DNA of 64,000 nt from Flavobacterium chilense. Its GTDB lineage: Bacteria > Bacteroidota > Bacteroidia > Flavobacteriales > Flavobacteriaceae. Numbering within the stretch: the first letter of the stretch is position 1; every line of letters starts with the position of its first letter. Location of the stretch: assembly GCF_001602525.1 (NCBI RefSeq), contig NZ_LSYT01000003.1, positions 186,001 through 250,000 on the forward strand. Direction: 5' to 3'. Under the pieces are notes generated by a model that was not told the origin of the DNA, did not search any database, and saw only the letters and a program-made list of their open reading frames with translations. A program made the translations under genes and the position numbers. Below are positions 43,139 to 49,946 of this stretch, one piece after another.

Positions 43139-43951
43139 TTAAATACTGGTAGCAGCAAATCCGCCGTCTACTTTTAAGATGGTTCCGGTTACGAATTTTG
43201 ACATGTCGCTGCATAAAAATAAAAGGGCACCGTCTATATCTTCAGGAGTTCCAAATCTTCCCATTGGGGTATGATCGATAATTTTTTCACCTCTTGGAGT
43301 TAATTTTCCTTCGGGAGTTAATAGCAGGGCACGATTTTGTTCGCCAATAAAAAATCCGGGAGAAATAGCGTTTACACGAATTCCTTCGCCGTATTTTGAA
43401 GCCAGTTCAACCGCCATCCATTGCGTAAAATTATCGATAGCCGCTTTTGAAGCTGAATAGCCAACGACTCTGGTTAAAGGCCTTTGTGCTGATGCTGATG
43501 ATATATTGATAATATTTCCTTCTTTTTGTTTAGCAAAAAGTTCTGAAAATACTTGAGTTGGTAACATGGTACCAATGATATTCAAATCGACTACTTTTTG
43601 TAAATCTTCTGTTTTCATATCATAAACTGCCTGATCTGGCTGGATCGTTGCGCCAGGCATATTTCCGCCGGCTGCATTGATTAAAATGTCAAGACGACCG
43701 TATTTTTCCAGTATAAAATCTCTGGCTTTTTCAAGTTCTTCCTTGTTTAAAACATTTGCCTGAATAGCAAAAGCCTGTCCGCCATTGCTTTCTATTGTTT
43801 CTACTGTTTTATTGGCTTTTTCAATCGATTGAGAAACGATTCCGGTAATAACGCCCTGTTTTGCCAGAACGTTTGCAAAGTTGCTTCCCAATACTCCGGC
43901 GCCACCCGTAATTAATGCAATTTTTCCTTTTAGGTTAAATATTGAATTCAT
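43139..43951 (-). CDS. SDR-family oxidoreductase, probably fructuronate/mannonate reductase
   Basis: 270 residues. Rossmann motif TGGAGVLGSNFA, NAAG at about 92, catalytic Ser in the NISSASA region and the YSASK pair (Tyr and Lys), and a C-terminal TGTILKVDGGFAATSI. In this phylum, SDR enzymes directly before uxuA usually reduce D-fructuronate to D-mannonate with NAD(P)H, taking the place of the UxuB dehydrogenase. The alternative is a keto-uronate or gluconate dehydrogenase; the neighbours UxuA and aldolase support the first. It belongs to the four-gene cytoplasmic operon. Confidence 0.8.
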   Translation of the reverse strand: MNSIFNLKGKIALITGGAGVLGSNFANVLAKQGVITGIVSQSIEKANKTVETIESNGGQAFAIQANVLNKEELEKARDFILEKYGRLDILINAAGGNMPGATIQPDQAVYDMKTEDLQKVVDLNIIGTMLPTQVFSELFAKQKEGNIINISSASAQRPLTRVVGYSASKAAIDNFTQWMAVELASKYGEGIRVNAISPGFFIGEQNRALLLTPEGKLTPRGEKIIDHTPMGRFGTPEDIDGALLFLCSDMSKFVTGTILKVDGGFAATSI

Positions 43952-44001
43952 GTTTAGTTATATGATTTATATTGTTTTATCTGATTGATAGAAATCTTTA
44001 A

Positions 44002-44664
44002 TTAGCGTCTTATGGTTTCAATTATTTCCAGTGCTTTTCTGGCTTCATTTTCTATTACTTCATAATCCTGCTCTTCTATACGCTTTTTGCTAATGAGGTT
44101 ACTGCCCAAACCAACTGCAGAGGCTCCTGCTAAAAACCAGCTTTGAATATTGGCGTGGGTAGTTTCGACTCCGCCTGTGGTCATGAAAACCAATGACGGG
44201 AATATGTCTTTTATGCTGCTTAAAAATGCTGTTCCTACGATGTTTCCCGGAAAAATTTTAATCAATTTGATTCCCGCATTTTCAGCTGTTATAATTTCCG
44301 TTGGCGTCATGCAGCCCGGCGCGTACAACACATTCTTACTGTTTAAGAAATCAGCCACTTCAGGAACAAATCCGGGGCTGATAAGAAAATCGGCTCCGGC
44401 ACTTTCGAAGTCTTTGGCTTGTGCCAGATTTTTAATGGTTCCAATGCCTAACAGCATTTCCGGCAATTCGGCATTTCGAACAGCGACCATTTTTTTGAAG
44501 TTTGATAATGCTTCTGAGCCTCTGTTGGTATATTCTACGGCTTTTATTCCCGCTTTGTAAAGCGCTCTCAGGATTTCAACACTAATCGTTTCGTCTGTGG
44601 TAAAATAGAGTGGAAGTATACCTTGTTTAGCGATAACATCAATGTTATTTTGAATTGTGCCCAT
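44002..44664 (-). CDS. eda: 2-keto-3-deoxy-6-phosphogluconate aldolase
   Basis: 220 residues. The KDPG/KHG aldolase family is clear: AGIKAVEYTNRG near the start (Glu for proton transfer), GIGTIKN, LISPGFVPEVADF, APGCMTPTEI, and Lys of the Schiff base in LIKIFPGNIVG. It cleaves KDPG to pyruvate and glyceraldehyde 3-phosphate. No KDG kinase is visible in the PUL, so the kinase must be encoded elsewhere. It lies 3 bp after the YhcH-family gene. Confidence 0.9.
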   Translation of the reverse strand: MGTIQNNIDVIAKQGILPLYFTTDETISVEILRALYKAGIKAVEYTNRGSEALSNFKKMVAVRNAELPEMLLGIGTIKNLAQAKDFESAGADFLISPGFVPEVADFLNSKNVLYAPGCMTPTEIITAENAGIKLIKIFPGNIVGTAFLSSIKDIFPSLVFMTTGGVETTHANIQSWFLAGASAVGLGSNLISKKRIEEQDYEVIENEARKALEIIETIRR

Positions 44665-44667
44665 GTT

Positions 44668-45117
44668 TTAAATTTTTACTTTAATAACAATCTTTTTAAG
44701 TGTTCCTTCGCCAATCATTGCTGCATGAACATCTTCGGGAAATAAAATCGCAAACTGTTTTTCCTGTAATTCAAAAAACATGTCGGGTTTGTCGTGAAAA
44801 AAACGAACATCTCTTTCGTCGCTGTAATCACCATTTGGACTAACACATTTTTCTCTTGGTTTCCAGGCAAAAGTTTCAGGGCCTTGTATCGAAATTTGTA
44901 TGTCGATGTTTTTATCATGGCATTCAAAACCTTTAATGCTTTCTTCTCTTGTGGCACCTTCGCCTGCAATTACAATAACTTTTAATCCTTCGGCAATTTC
45001 AAAAGCTCCTTCTTCAAGAATGCTGATGTCATTTTGATTTACGTAATCAAAAGCTTTTTTAAAATTGGGATGAAGACCGAAATACTTTGAGGCGTTTTGT
45101 AATGAATCTACAATCAT
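44668..45117 (-). CDS. YhcH/YjgK/YiaL-family cupin-like protein
   Basis: 149 residues, typical length of the family. Marks: DSLQNASKYFGLHPNFKKAF at the start, HDKNIDIQISIQG, and a C-terminal FPEDVHAAMIGEG that carries a metal-binding His with nearby acids, and KIVIKVKI at the end. One member (NanQ/YhcH) is a sialic acid anomerase, so a mutarotase-like job on a uronic acid is plausible here. It is the first gene of the minus-strand operon, 3 bp from the aldolase gene, and has a long leader of about 395 nt from the promoter at 45521-45550. Confidence 0.85.
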   Translation of the reverse strand: MIVDSLQNASKYFGLHPNFKKAFDYVNQNDISILEEGAFEIAEGLKVIVIAGEGATREESIKGFECHDKNIDIQISIQGPETFAWKPREKCVSPNGDYSDERDVRFFHDKPDMFFELQEKQFAILFPEDVHAAMIGEGTLKKIVIKVKI

Positions 45118-45490
45118 TTTATTGGGTTTTATATTTTGTTTTGTGTGTTTTTTATTTTTTGAATCCTGTTTTTTCAGAACATTTTCGTGTCATGATTTTA
45201 GTATAAAAACAGCTAAGTGTTACTTTATGTTTTGTGATCTAACTTGCTGGTTTTTAATTGCTTTTTGTGTTCTTTATATCGTGATGTCAGTTGTGTTCAA
45301 AATTGTTATATTTCTATTACATCATTGACATTCTTTATCTTATATCTAAAAAAGAAACAATTAGATAAAACATCATTTTTGGACTGTTTAATTCCCTTTT
45401 TTATTGACACTGAATCGCTCTTTTTTGTATTAGAAGCTAAAATCTTAATAATATTTTTGCCTGATGTTATGTTATTATGTCATACATGTG

Positions 45491-45498
45491 TATATTTG
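45491..45498 (+). promoter_or_regulatory. Probable -7 box of the LacI-family gene
   Basis: TATATTTG fits TAnnTTTG. It directly abuts the palindrome at 45499, which would therefore cover the transcription start. No good -33 TTG is seen. Confidence 0.45.
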
Positions 45499-45512
45499 CG
45501 TGTACGCACACG
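45499..45512. promoter_or_regulatory. Candidate LacI-type operator
   Basis: CGTGTACGCACACG has 5-bp inverted arms (CGTGT and ACACG) and a CG-containing centre, as LacI-family operators often do. It lies between two face-to-face -7 boxes, so one bound repressor could close both promoters. Confidence 0.55.
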
Positions 45513-45520
45513 GGCTTTTA

Positions 45521-45550
45521 CAAATGTATATAAAAAGTTAAGTAAAACAA
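45521..45550 (-). promoter_or_regulatory. Full Bacteroidota promoter of the uronate operon
   Basis: On the minus strand: TTG (45550-45548), 19-bp spacer, TACATTTG (45528-45521). This is an exact match to the consensus. The start of transcription would fall near 45514, within or beside the palindrome. Confidence 0.75.
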
Positions 45551-45612
45551 CTTAAATTTGATAAAAAAGAATAATTGTCTGTACGTTATCGAAATCATTT
45601 AACTTAAAAATC

Positions 45613-46644
45613 ATCAATATCATAACAATAAAAAAAATTGCCGAATTAGCAAACGTTTCTCCGGGAACGGTTGACAGAATTATCCACAATCGCGGGCAGG
45701 TTGCTCAGGAAAATGTAGATAAGGTGAATGCTATTATAGAGGAGTATGGTTATAAGCGAAATATTCTGGCTAGTAATCTTGCCTTAAATAAGAAATTTCA
45801 TTTTGCAGTATTTTTACCTCAGTATGAAAATCTGGAATATTGGAAAAGCCAAATCGCAGGAATCGAAAAAGCAGCAATAGAATTTAGTAAATTCGGAATT
45901 GTGCTGGATTATTTCTTTTATGATTTTAATGTGGCTTCGTTTAAAGAAGCAGTAAAAAAAGTATTGAAATTTGATTGTGACGGATTATTGTTTGCACCGA
46001 TTTTTTATGAAGAATCCGTTCGGTTTTTAAGCGAGTATGAAAAGAAAAATATTCCGGTTGTTATGATCGATTCCAATATCGACTCGAATATCGAACATGC
46101 TTATGTAGGTCAGGATGCTTTTCAAAGTGGATATCTTGCCGGAAGGCTAATCAGTTTTGCAGTTAAAAACGAAAGACAGGTTTTGATCTTTAAAATTACA
46201 AGAGAAATAGAAAGTACTTCGGTTTACTTACAACGTATCGATGGGTTTTATTCGTTTTTTAAAGATCACGATGAACTTACAAACTTTAAATTTTCAGAAA
46301 TCACGATCAAAGATTCCGGAATCGATCAGCTCAATCTGGAAATGTTCAGCGGAATTAACAGCGTTTTTGTACCCAATTCAAGAGCGTATATTGTAGCGCG
46401 TTTTTTAGAACACAACAATATAAAAGGGGTTCGGATTATTGGTTATGATTTATTGAAAGACAATATTGAGTATCTCAATAAAGGCGTAATTGACTTTTTG
46501 ATCAATCAAAGACCGGAAGAACAAGGATATATGGGGATTAATCATCTTTACAAAAAGCTGGTTTTGCAGGAAGATGCAGAACGCACCCATTATATTCCGT
46601 TAGAAATTATTTTAAAAGAGAATTATTTTCCTGCCAGGAAATGA
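45613..46644 (+). CDS. LacI-family transcriptional regulator, start codon unclear
   Basis: About 343 residues. The helix-turn-helix is complete: TIKKIAELANVSPGTVDRII followed by HNRGQVAQENVDKVNAIIEE; a periplasmic-binding-protein-like sensor domain follows (about 65-340, FAVFLPQYENLEYWKSQIAG). The first standard start in frame is a GTG at 45724, which would delete most of the DNA-binding domain. Upstream to the stop at 45562 there is no ATG, GTG or TTG in frame, so the likely start is an ATC or ATA near 45610-45622, or the sequence has a local error or mutation. Divergent from the uronate operon and probably its regulator. Confidence 0.8.
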   Translation: MNIITIKKIAELANVSPGTVDRIIHNRGQVAQENVDKVNAIIEEYGYKRNILASNLALNKKFHFAVFLPQYENLEYWKSQIAGIEKAAIEFSKFGIVLDYFFYDFNVASFKEAVKKVLKFDCDGLLFAPIFYEESVRFLSEYEKKNIPVVMIDSNIDSNIEHAYVGQDAFQSGYLAGRLISFAVKNERQVLIFKITREIESTSVYLQRIDGFYSFFKDHDELTNFKFSEITIKDSGIDQLNLEMFSGINSVFVPNSRAYIVARFLEHNNIKGVRIIGYDLLKDNIEYLNKGVIDFLINQRPEEQGYMGINHLYKKLVLQEDAERTHYIPLEIILKENYFPARK

Positions 46645-46679
46645 TTTTTTAATGCAGTGTTATTTAATTATAATCTCAC

Positions 46680-46726
46680 AAAGACGCTAAATTGCAAAGT
46701 TTTTATCTTAGCAACTTAGCGTCTTT
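46680..46726. terminator. Bidirectional terminator between LacI and DUF4861 genes
   Basis: AAAGACGCTAAATTGC (46680-46695) pairs with GCAACTTAGCGTCTTT (46711-46726), with one mismatch. It sits between convergent genes. Confidence 0.75.
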
Positions 46727-46732
46727 CAGATA

Positions 46733-47935
46733 TTACTTCTTTACCTTAACGATCAACGGATTATTGATTTTTTTAGCAAAAGAGCTCAAATAGCTTTCCC
46801 ATTCCTGTTTGGTTTGAAACGGACTTCCTTTTTTCCATCCAAAGCCTGTATAATAGATTGCTTTATTGTTTTTTACTTCGATATTTCCGTAAAGGTTACT
46901 TAAATCTTTATCAGTGGTAATATGATTATCGAAACTGTTTAACGTATTTTTTGGGGCAACAATTCCGGTTCCAATTTCAGAATCGTCAATAGGCTCCCAA
47001 TGGCTTAACCAGCCTTCTTTCAGGTTTGTTCCAATAGTTCCTTTTTTATCATGAAGTGTTAATCCGGCAGCAATAGATTTTGTTCCGGTAATATGGATTT
47101 CAAAACGGGAAAGATAGCTTCCGTAGTCCAGGCTAATCAGTTTTGATTCGGTTATTTTATTTCCTTTTGCATCCCAATCGGCATACGTCAGGATAAAACT
47201 CGTTCTGACAGGGCCAGTAGTAATGGTTTTCCAACTGGTAAAATTCTTCGAAAAATAATAGTTGTTGTCTGCTTTAACGGCAATTCCGCCCACGCCACGG
47301 CTGTCTCCCACATGAAAATTATCCAGACCTTCTCCTGTATCTTTATGATATGTTCCGGTTCCGTTAGTGGCTTTTTCGTACCATTTATTGATAATTGGGT
47401 AATCGACTCTTTTAAGCCAGGCATCGATTCCGCTTGTTAAAGTTCCTCCGGCAATTTTATCTTCGACCATTTTTTGTGCTACAGGACCATAAGTTCTAAA
47501 TGCTACTTTGTTGTTTTCCCATGCATAATCATCTGTTCGCTCCGGAACAAATCTCGAATAACAGCTGACCGTTTTTGATGCGGATGGATTTTCGGCAACT
47601 AAAATCTCAAAATCTTTATGCGATGAAGCATTTATTTTAGGCTGAAATAAGATTACATCCATAATTCCGTCTCCATCATTATCTACTGTCTGGCTTTCTA
47701 AAAAAGTATTGGTACCGGCTTCTTTTACAGCATAGTTTTCCAGTTTAACTGTAGTGGGTAATCTGAGTGACTTTTTGGTTAACTCAATAGTTTCAAATTC
47801 ACGGTTTACAGGCAAAGAATTGCTTACTGTTATGATTTTGTTTTGAGCATGAATGGCAAAACTACCTGCCATAATTGCGGTGAATAGAATATGTTTTTTC
47901 AAAGCTTTGTAATTATTAATTTGATTTAAAAACAC
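46733..47935 (-). CDS. Exported DUF4861 protein
   Basis: 400 residues. Signal peptide near 14-30 (HILFTAIMAGSFAIHAQ). The rest matches DUF4861 proteins often found in uronate PULs: VDNDGDGIMDVILFQPKI, VAFRTYGPVAQKM, GEGLDNFHVGDSRGVGGIAV, ISLDYGSYLSRFEIHITG, IYYTGFGW. The family's activity is not settled as far as I know; its repeated association with pectin and uronate loci suggests a carbohydrate-active enzyme. It is the last gene of the uronate cluster, with its own -7 box. Confidence 0.75.
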   Translation of the reverse strand: MFLNQINNYKALKKHILFTAIMAGSFAIHAQNKIITVSNSLPVNREFETIELTKKSLRLPTTVKLENYAVKEAGTNTFLESQTVDNDGDGIMDVILFQPKINASSHKDFEILVAENPSASKTVSCYSRFVPERTDDYAWENNKVAFRTYGPVAQKMVEDKIAGGTLTSGIDAWLKRVDYPIINKWYEKATNGTGTYHKDTGEGLDNFHVGDSRGVGGIAVKADNNYYFSKNFTSWKTITTGPVRTSFILTYADWDAKGNKITESKLISLDYGSYLSRFEIHITGTKSIAAGLTLHDKKGTIGTNLKEGWLSHWEPIDDSEIGTGIVAPKNTLNSFDNHITTDKDLSNLYGNIEVKNNKAIYYTGFGWKKGSPFQTKQEWESYLSSFAKKINNPLIVKVKK

Positions 47936-47966
47936 AATTGTTTTTTTGAATCATAAATGTACAAAT

Positions 47967-47974
47967 CAAATCTA
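47967..47974 (-). promoter_or_regulatory. Probable -7 box of the DUF4861 gene
   Basis: TAGATTTG on the minus strand fits TAnnTTTG and lies 31 bp before the start codon. No -33 TTG at proper distance. Confidence 0.35.
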
Positions 47975-48030
47975 AGCTGAGAATCCGAAAATGGAGTAAA
48001 AAAGTACAACCTGTTCTTTTGTAGTATGTT

Positions 48031-48057
48031 AAGACTTTTTTTTAATGAAAAAGTCTT
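48031..48057. terminator. Hairpin in the DUF4861-48199 intergenic region
   Basis: AAGACTTTTT (48031-48040), 7-nt loop, AAAAAGTCTT (48048-48057). The stem is AT-rich; its role is uncertain because the flanking genes are divergent. Confidence 0.4.
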
Positions 48058-48120
48058 TAGATAAAAGTCTTTTTTGTGAGATAAATCAATGTTGTTTTTT
48101 GATTTTATTTAGTTAGTTTT

Positions 48121-48142
48121 CAGGTAGTTATACGTGGTTTTT
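48121..48142 (+). promoter_or_regulatory. CAGGTAGTT-TACG box, copy 1
   Basis: CAGGTAGTTATACGTGGTTT resembles CAGGTAGTTTTACGGGTTTT at 53083, upstream of the GH16 gene. Each lies in a promoter-like region 60-200 bp from a start codon, so this could be a shared regulator site, for example of the LuxR-type regulator encoded at 49947. Confidence 0.4.
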
Positions 48143-48198
48143 AATCCATAATTTATTTGTTGCTTTACCAGTATTATTAACCCCTAAAAACAAATAAA

Positions 48199-48483
48199 AT
48201 GGAATCAGAAAGCAAACTAGTTACAGGTACAAACAACATAACGGTAGATATTCAGATTGGTAGTACAAGAAGTGTGGATGTAGGAACCAACAACCCTAAT
48301 TTGGAAGTTAAAATTTCAAATGAAGGACCTTCTAATAATGTCATAATTTCTGCAACTGCAAGACGATATGAATTGAGAGCAGGTCAGCAAAGCACCTTTA
48401 AATTAGGTGATTTGACAAATCGAAGTGTTATAATTCTTCAAAATGATGGAGGACAACCTGCTAAAGTTCAAATCTCCTGGTAA
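48199..48483 (+). CDS. Small soluble protein of unknown function
   Basis: 94 residues, no signal peptide or membrane segment, rich in Asn, Ser, Thr and Val in alternating strand pattern (NNITVDIQIGSTRSVDVGTN, then NVIISATARRYELRAG). It looks like a small beta-sandwich. Family not recognised. The A-rich leader AAAACAAATAAA precedes the ATG. A good hairpin at 48498-48533 ends the transcript. The upstream CAGGTAGTT box hints at coregulation with the GH16 gene. Confidence 0.7.
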   Translation: MESESKLVTGTNNITVDIQIGSTRSVDVGTNNPNLEVKISNEGPSNNVIISATARRYELRAGQQSTFKLGDLTNRSVIILQNDGGQPAKVQISW

Positions 48484-48497
48484 ATGTTTTAATTCAG

Positions 48498-48533
48498 AAA
48501 GAAATCCATGCGCTGTTTTGTATGGGTTTCTTT
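48498..48533 (+). terminator. Terminator of the small unknown gene
   Basis: AAAGAAATCCAT (48498-48509) pairs with ATGGGTTTCTTT (48522-48533), one wobble. Confidence 0.7.
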
Positions 48534-48706
48534 TAAATTTTAAACCACTTTAATGATTTCTTTTTTTTATCAGTTTTCTGAGATAGGCAGGCGGGTTTAA
48601 AAGGTATTATTTTAATGATGCTGTAACTTCTTCTTTTATTTTTTTGTAATTTACATAACGCGTAATCTCTATCAGGTTATGGTATAATTAAATGTAAATC
48701 AACAAT

Positions 48707-49342
48707 ATGATTAAATGTATTATTTTCGATTGTGATGGTGTTCTGGTTGATACAGAAAAAATTGGTAACGGAATTATGCTTTCAATGGCTGCCGAATATG
48801 GTTTTAAAATGAAATTAGAAGACGCTTACCGCGATTTTAACGGCCGTAATTTAAAAGAATGTTTCCTGCATATCGAAAATGCTATTGGCAAAAAACTTCC
48901 GGATAACTTTGAATCTGAATATCGTAAAAAAAGCTTTGAAGCTTTTAAAACTCAGGTGCAACCTATGGAAGGAATAATTTCGTTTATTGAAAAACTAAAA
49001 ATTCCATATGGTGTGGCTTCGAGTGGTCCGGTGGATAAAATCAGGCTGAATCTTGAAGTAGCAGGTTTACTGGATAAATTCGAAAATAAAATATTCAGTT
49101 CTTATCAAATTAATTGCTGGAAACCCGATCCGGGAATTTTTCTGCACGCTGCAAAAGAAATGGGATTTGAAGTAAAAGACTGTATCGTGATTGAAGACAG
49201 CAAAGCAGGAGTAAAGGCAGGAATTCAGGGTGGATTTAAAGTTTATGGTTTCACGAACGGCTACAATAATGAAGATTTAGAAAAAGAAGGAGCGATTCTT
49301 TTTGATTCTTATGAGCAATTGAGTGAGATGCTTCAGCTTTAA
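48707..49342 (+). CDS. HAD-family sugar phosphatase/phosphoglucomutase-like
   Basis: 211 residues. The four HAD motifs are present: FDCDGVLVDTE (nucleophile Asp and second Asp), VASSG (Thr/Ser motif II), KPDPGIF (Lys motif III), IEDSKAGVKAG (motif IV acids). A helical cap of about 65 residues sits after motif I. It belongs to the beta-phosphoglucomutase/GPH/YcjU group and could dephosphorylate a sugar phosphate; the substrate is unknown. The gene ends inside the first of three 92-bp repeats. Its start ATG follows an A-rich stretch. Confidence 0.9.
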   Translation: MIKCIIFDCDGVLVDTEKIGNGIMLSMAAEYGFKMKLEDAYRDFNGRNLKECFLHIENAIGKKLPDNFESEYRKKSFEAFKTQVQPMEGIISFIEKLKIPYGVASSGPVDKIRLNLEVAGLLDKFENKIFSSYQINCWKPDPGIFLHAAKEMGFEVKDCIVIEDSKAGVKAGIQGGFKVYGFTNGYNNEDLEKEGAILFDSYEQLSEMLQL

Positions 49343-49609
49343 AATTTATGCCAGAAGAAGCTTCGACTCCGCTCAGTGTGACAACAGCTGATTAGTAAAA
49401 AAAGCAGTAGGAACAAATGATATTTCAGCTTTAAAATTTATGCCAGAAGAAGCTTCGACTCCGCTCAGCCTGACAACAACTGATTAGTAAAAAAAGTAGT
49501 GGGAACAAATGATATTTCAGCTTTAAAATTTATGCCAGAAGAAGCTTCGACTCCGCTCAGTGTGACAACAGCTGATTAGTAAAAAAAGCAGTAGGAACAA
49601 ATGATATTA
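49334..49609. repeat. Three tandem 92-bp repeats, the first overlapping the HAD gene end
   Basis: Units start at 49334, 49426 and 49518. Units 1 and 3 are identical over almost their full length, unit 2 differs at about six positions. Each unit starts with CAGCTTTAAAATTTATGCC; in unit 1 CAG CTT TAA are the last codons of the HAD gene. The inner GCTTCGACTCCGCTCAG is a word seen widely between genes in this phylum. Confidence 0.9.
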
Positions 49610-49610
49610 T

Positions 49611-49632
49611 AGGATGGATTTTAATCCATCCT
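49611..49632. repeat. Palindromic hairpin after the 92-bp repeats
   Basis: AGGATGGATT-TT-AATCCATCCT, a 10-bp stem with T-rich tail start. It may act as a terminator for the HAD gene. Confidence 0.55.
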
Positions 49633-49753
49633 TTGTCAGTATTCTTAGAATTGATATTAAATTTTAAGAATATCTAATTACCCAATTCTCTCATTATCTA
49701 ATTCTTTTATCTCTTAATTTTCTCATTATCAAATTCTCTAATTCAAATGTAAT

Positions 49754-49785
49754 TTGTTACATTAAAATAAATTTTTATATATTTG
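49754..49785 (+). promoter_or_regulatory. Full Bacteroidota promoter of the Y_Y_Y regulator
   Basis: TTG (49754-49756), 21-bp spacer, TATATTTG (49778-49785). The transcript would start near 49793, giving a leader of about 150 nt. Confidence 0.7.
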
Positions 49786-49946
49786 ATTATAGAGATTCGT
49801 TTTTTTTAGTGCTTCAAATTATCAAATTGTAATTTTTGAAGAGATGATTAAACAGTTTCTTCCTGCTTGAAAATGCCTTTTCCCAAAGAGGAATTTTCAG
49901 GTATGTAGTTCTTACAAGCTACAAATTAACCTACAGACAGAAACAA

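Noticed and set aside
23823..45117. Alginate utilisation locus
   Set aside because: No PL6/PL17 lyase and no KdgF-like protein, and the lyase-like protein lacks the PL7 signature; UxuA points to the glucuronate branch.
45724..46644. LacI-family gene starting at the GTG 45724
   Set aside because: This start removes most of the DNA-binding domain that is encoded intact just upstream in the same frame.
49334..49609. Possible CRISPR array
   Set aside because: Only three units, 92 bp, with no distinct spacers and no cas genes nearby.
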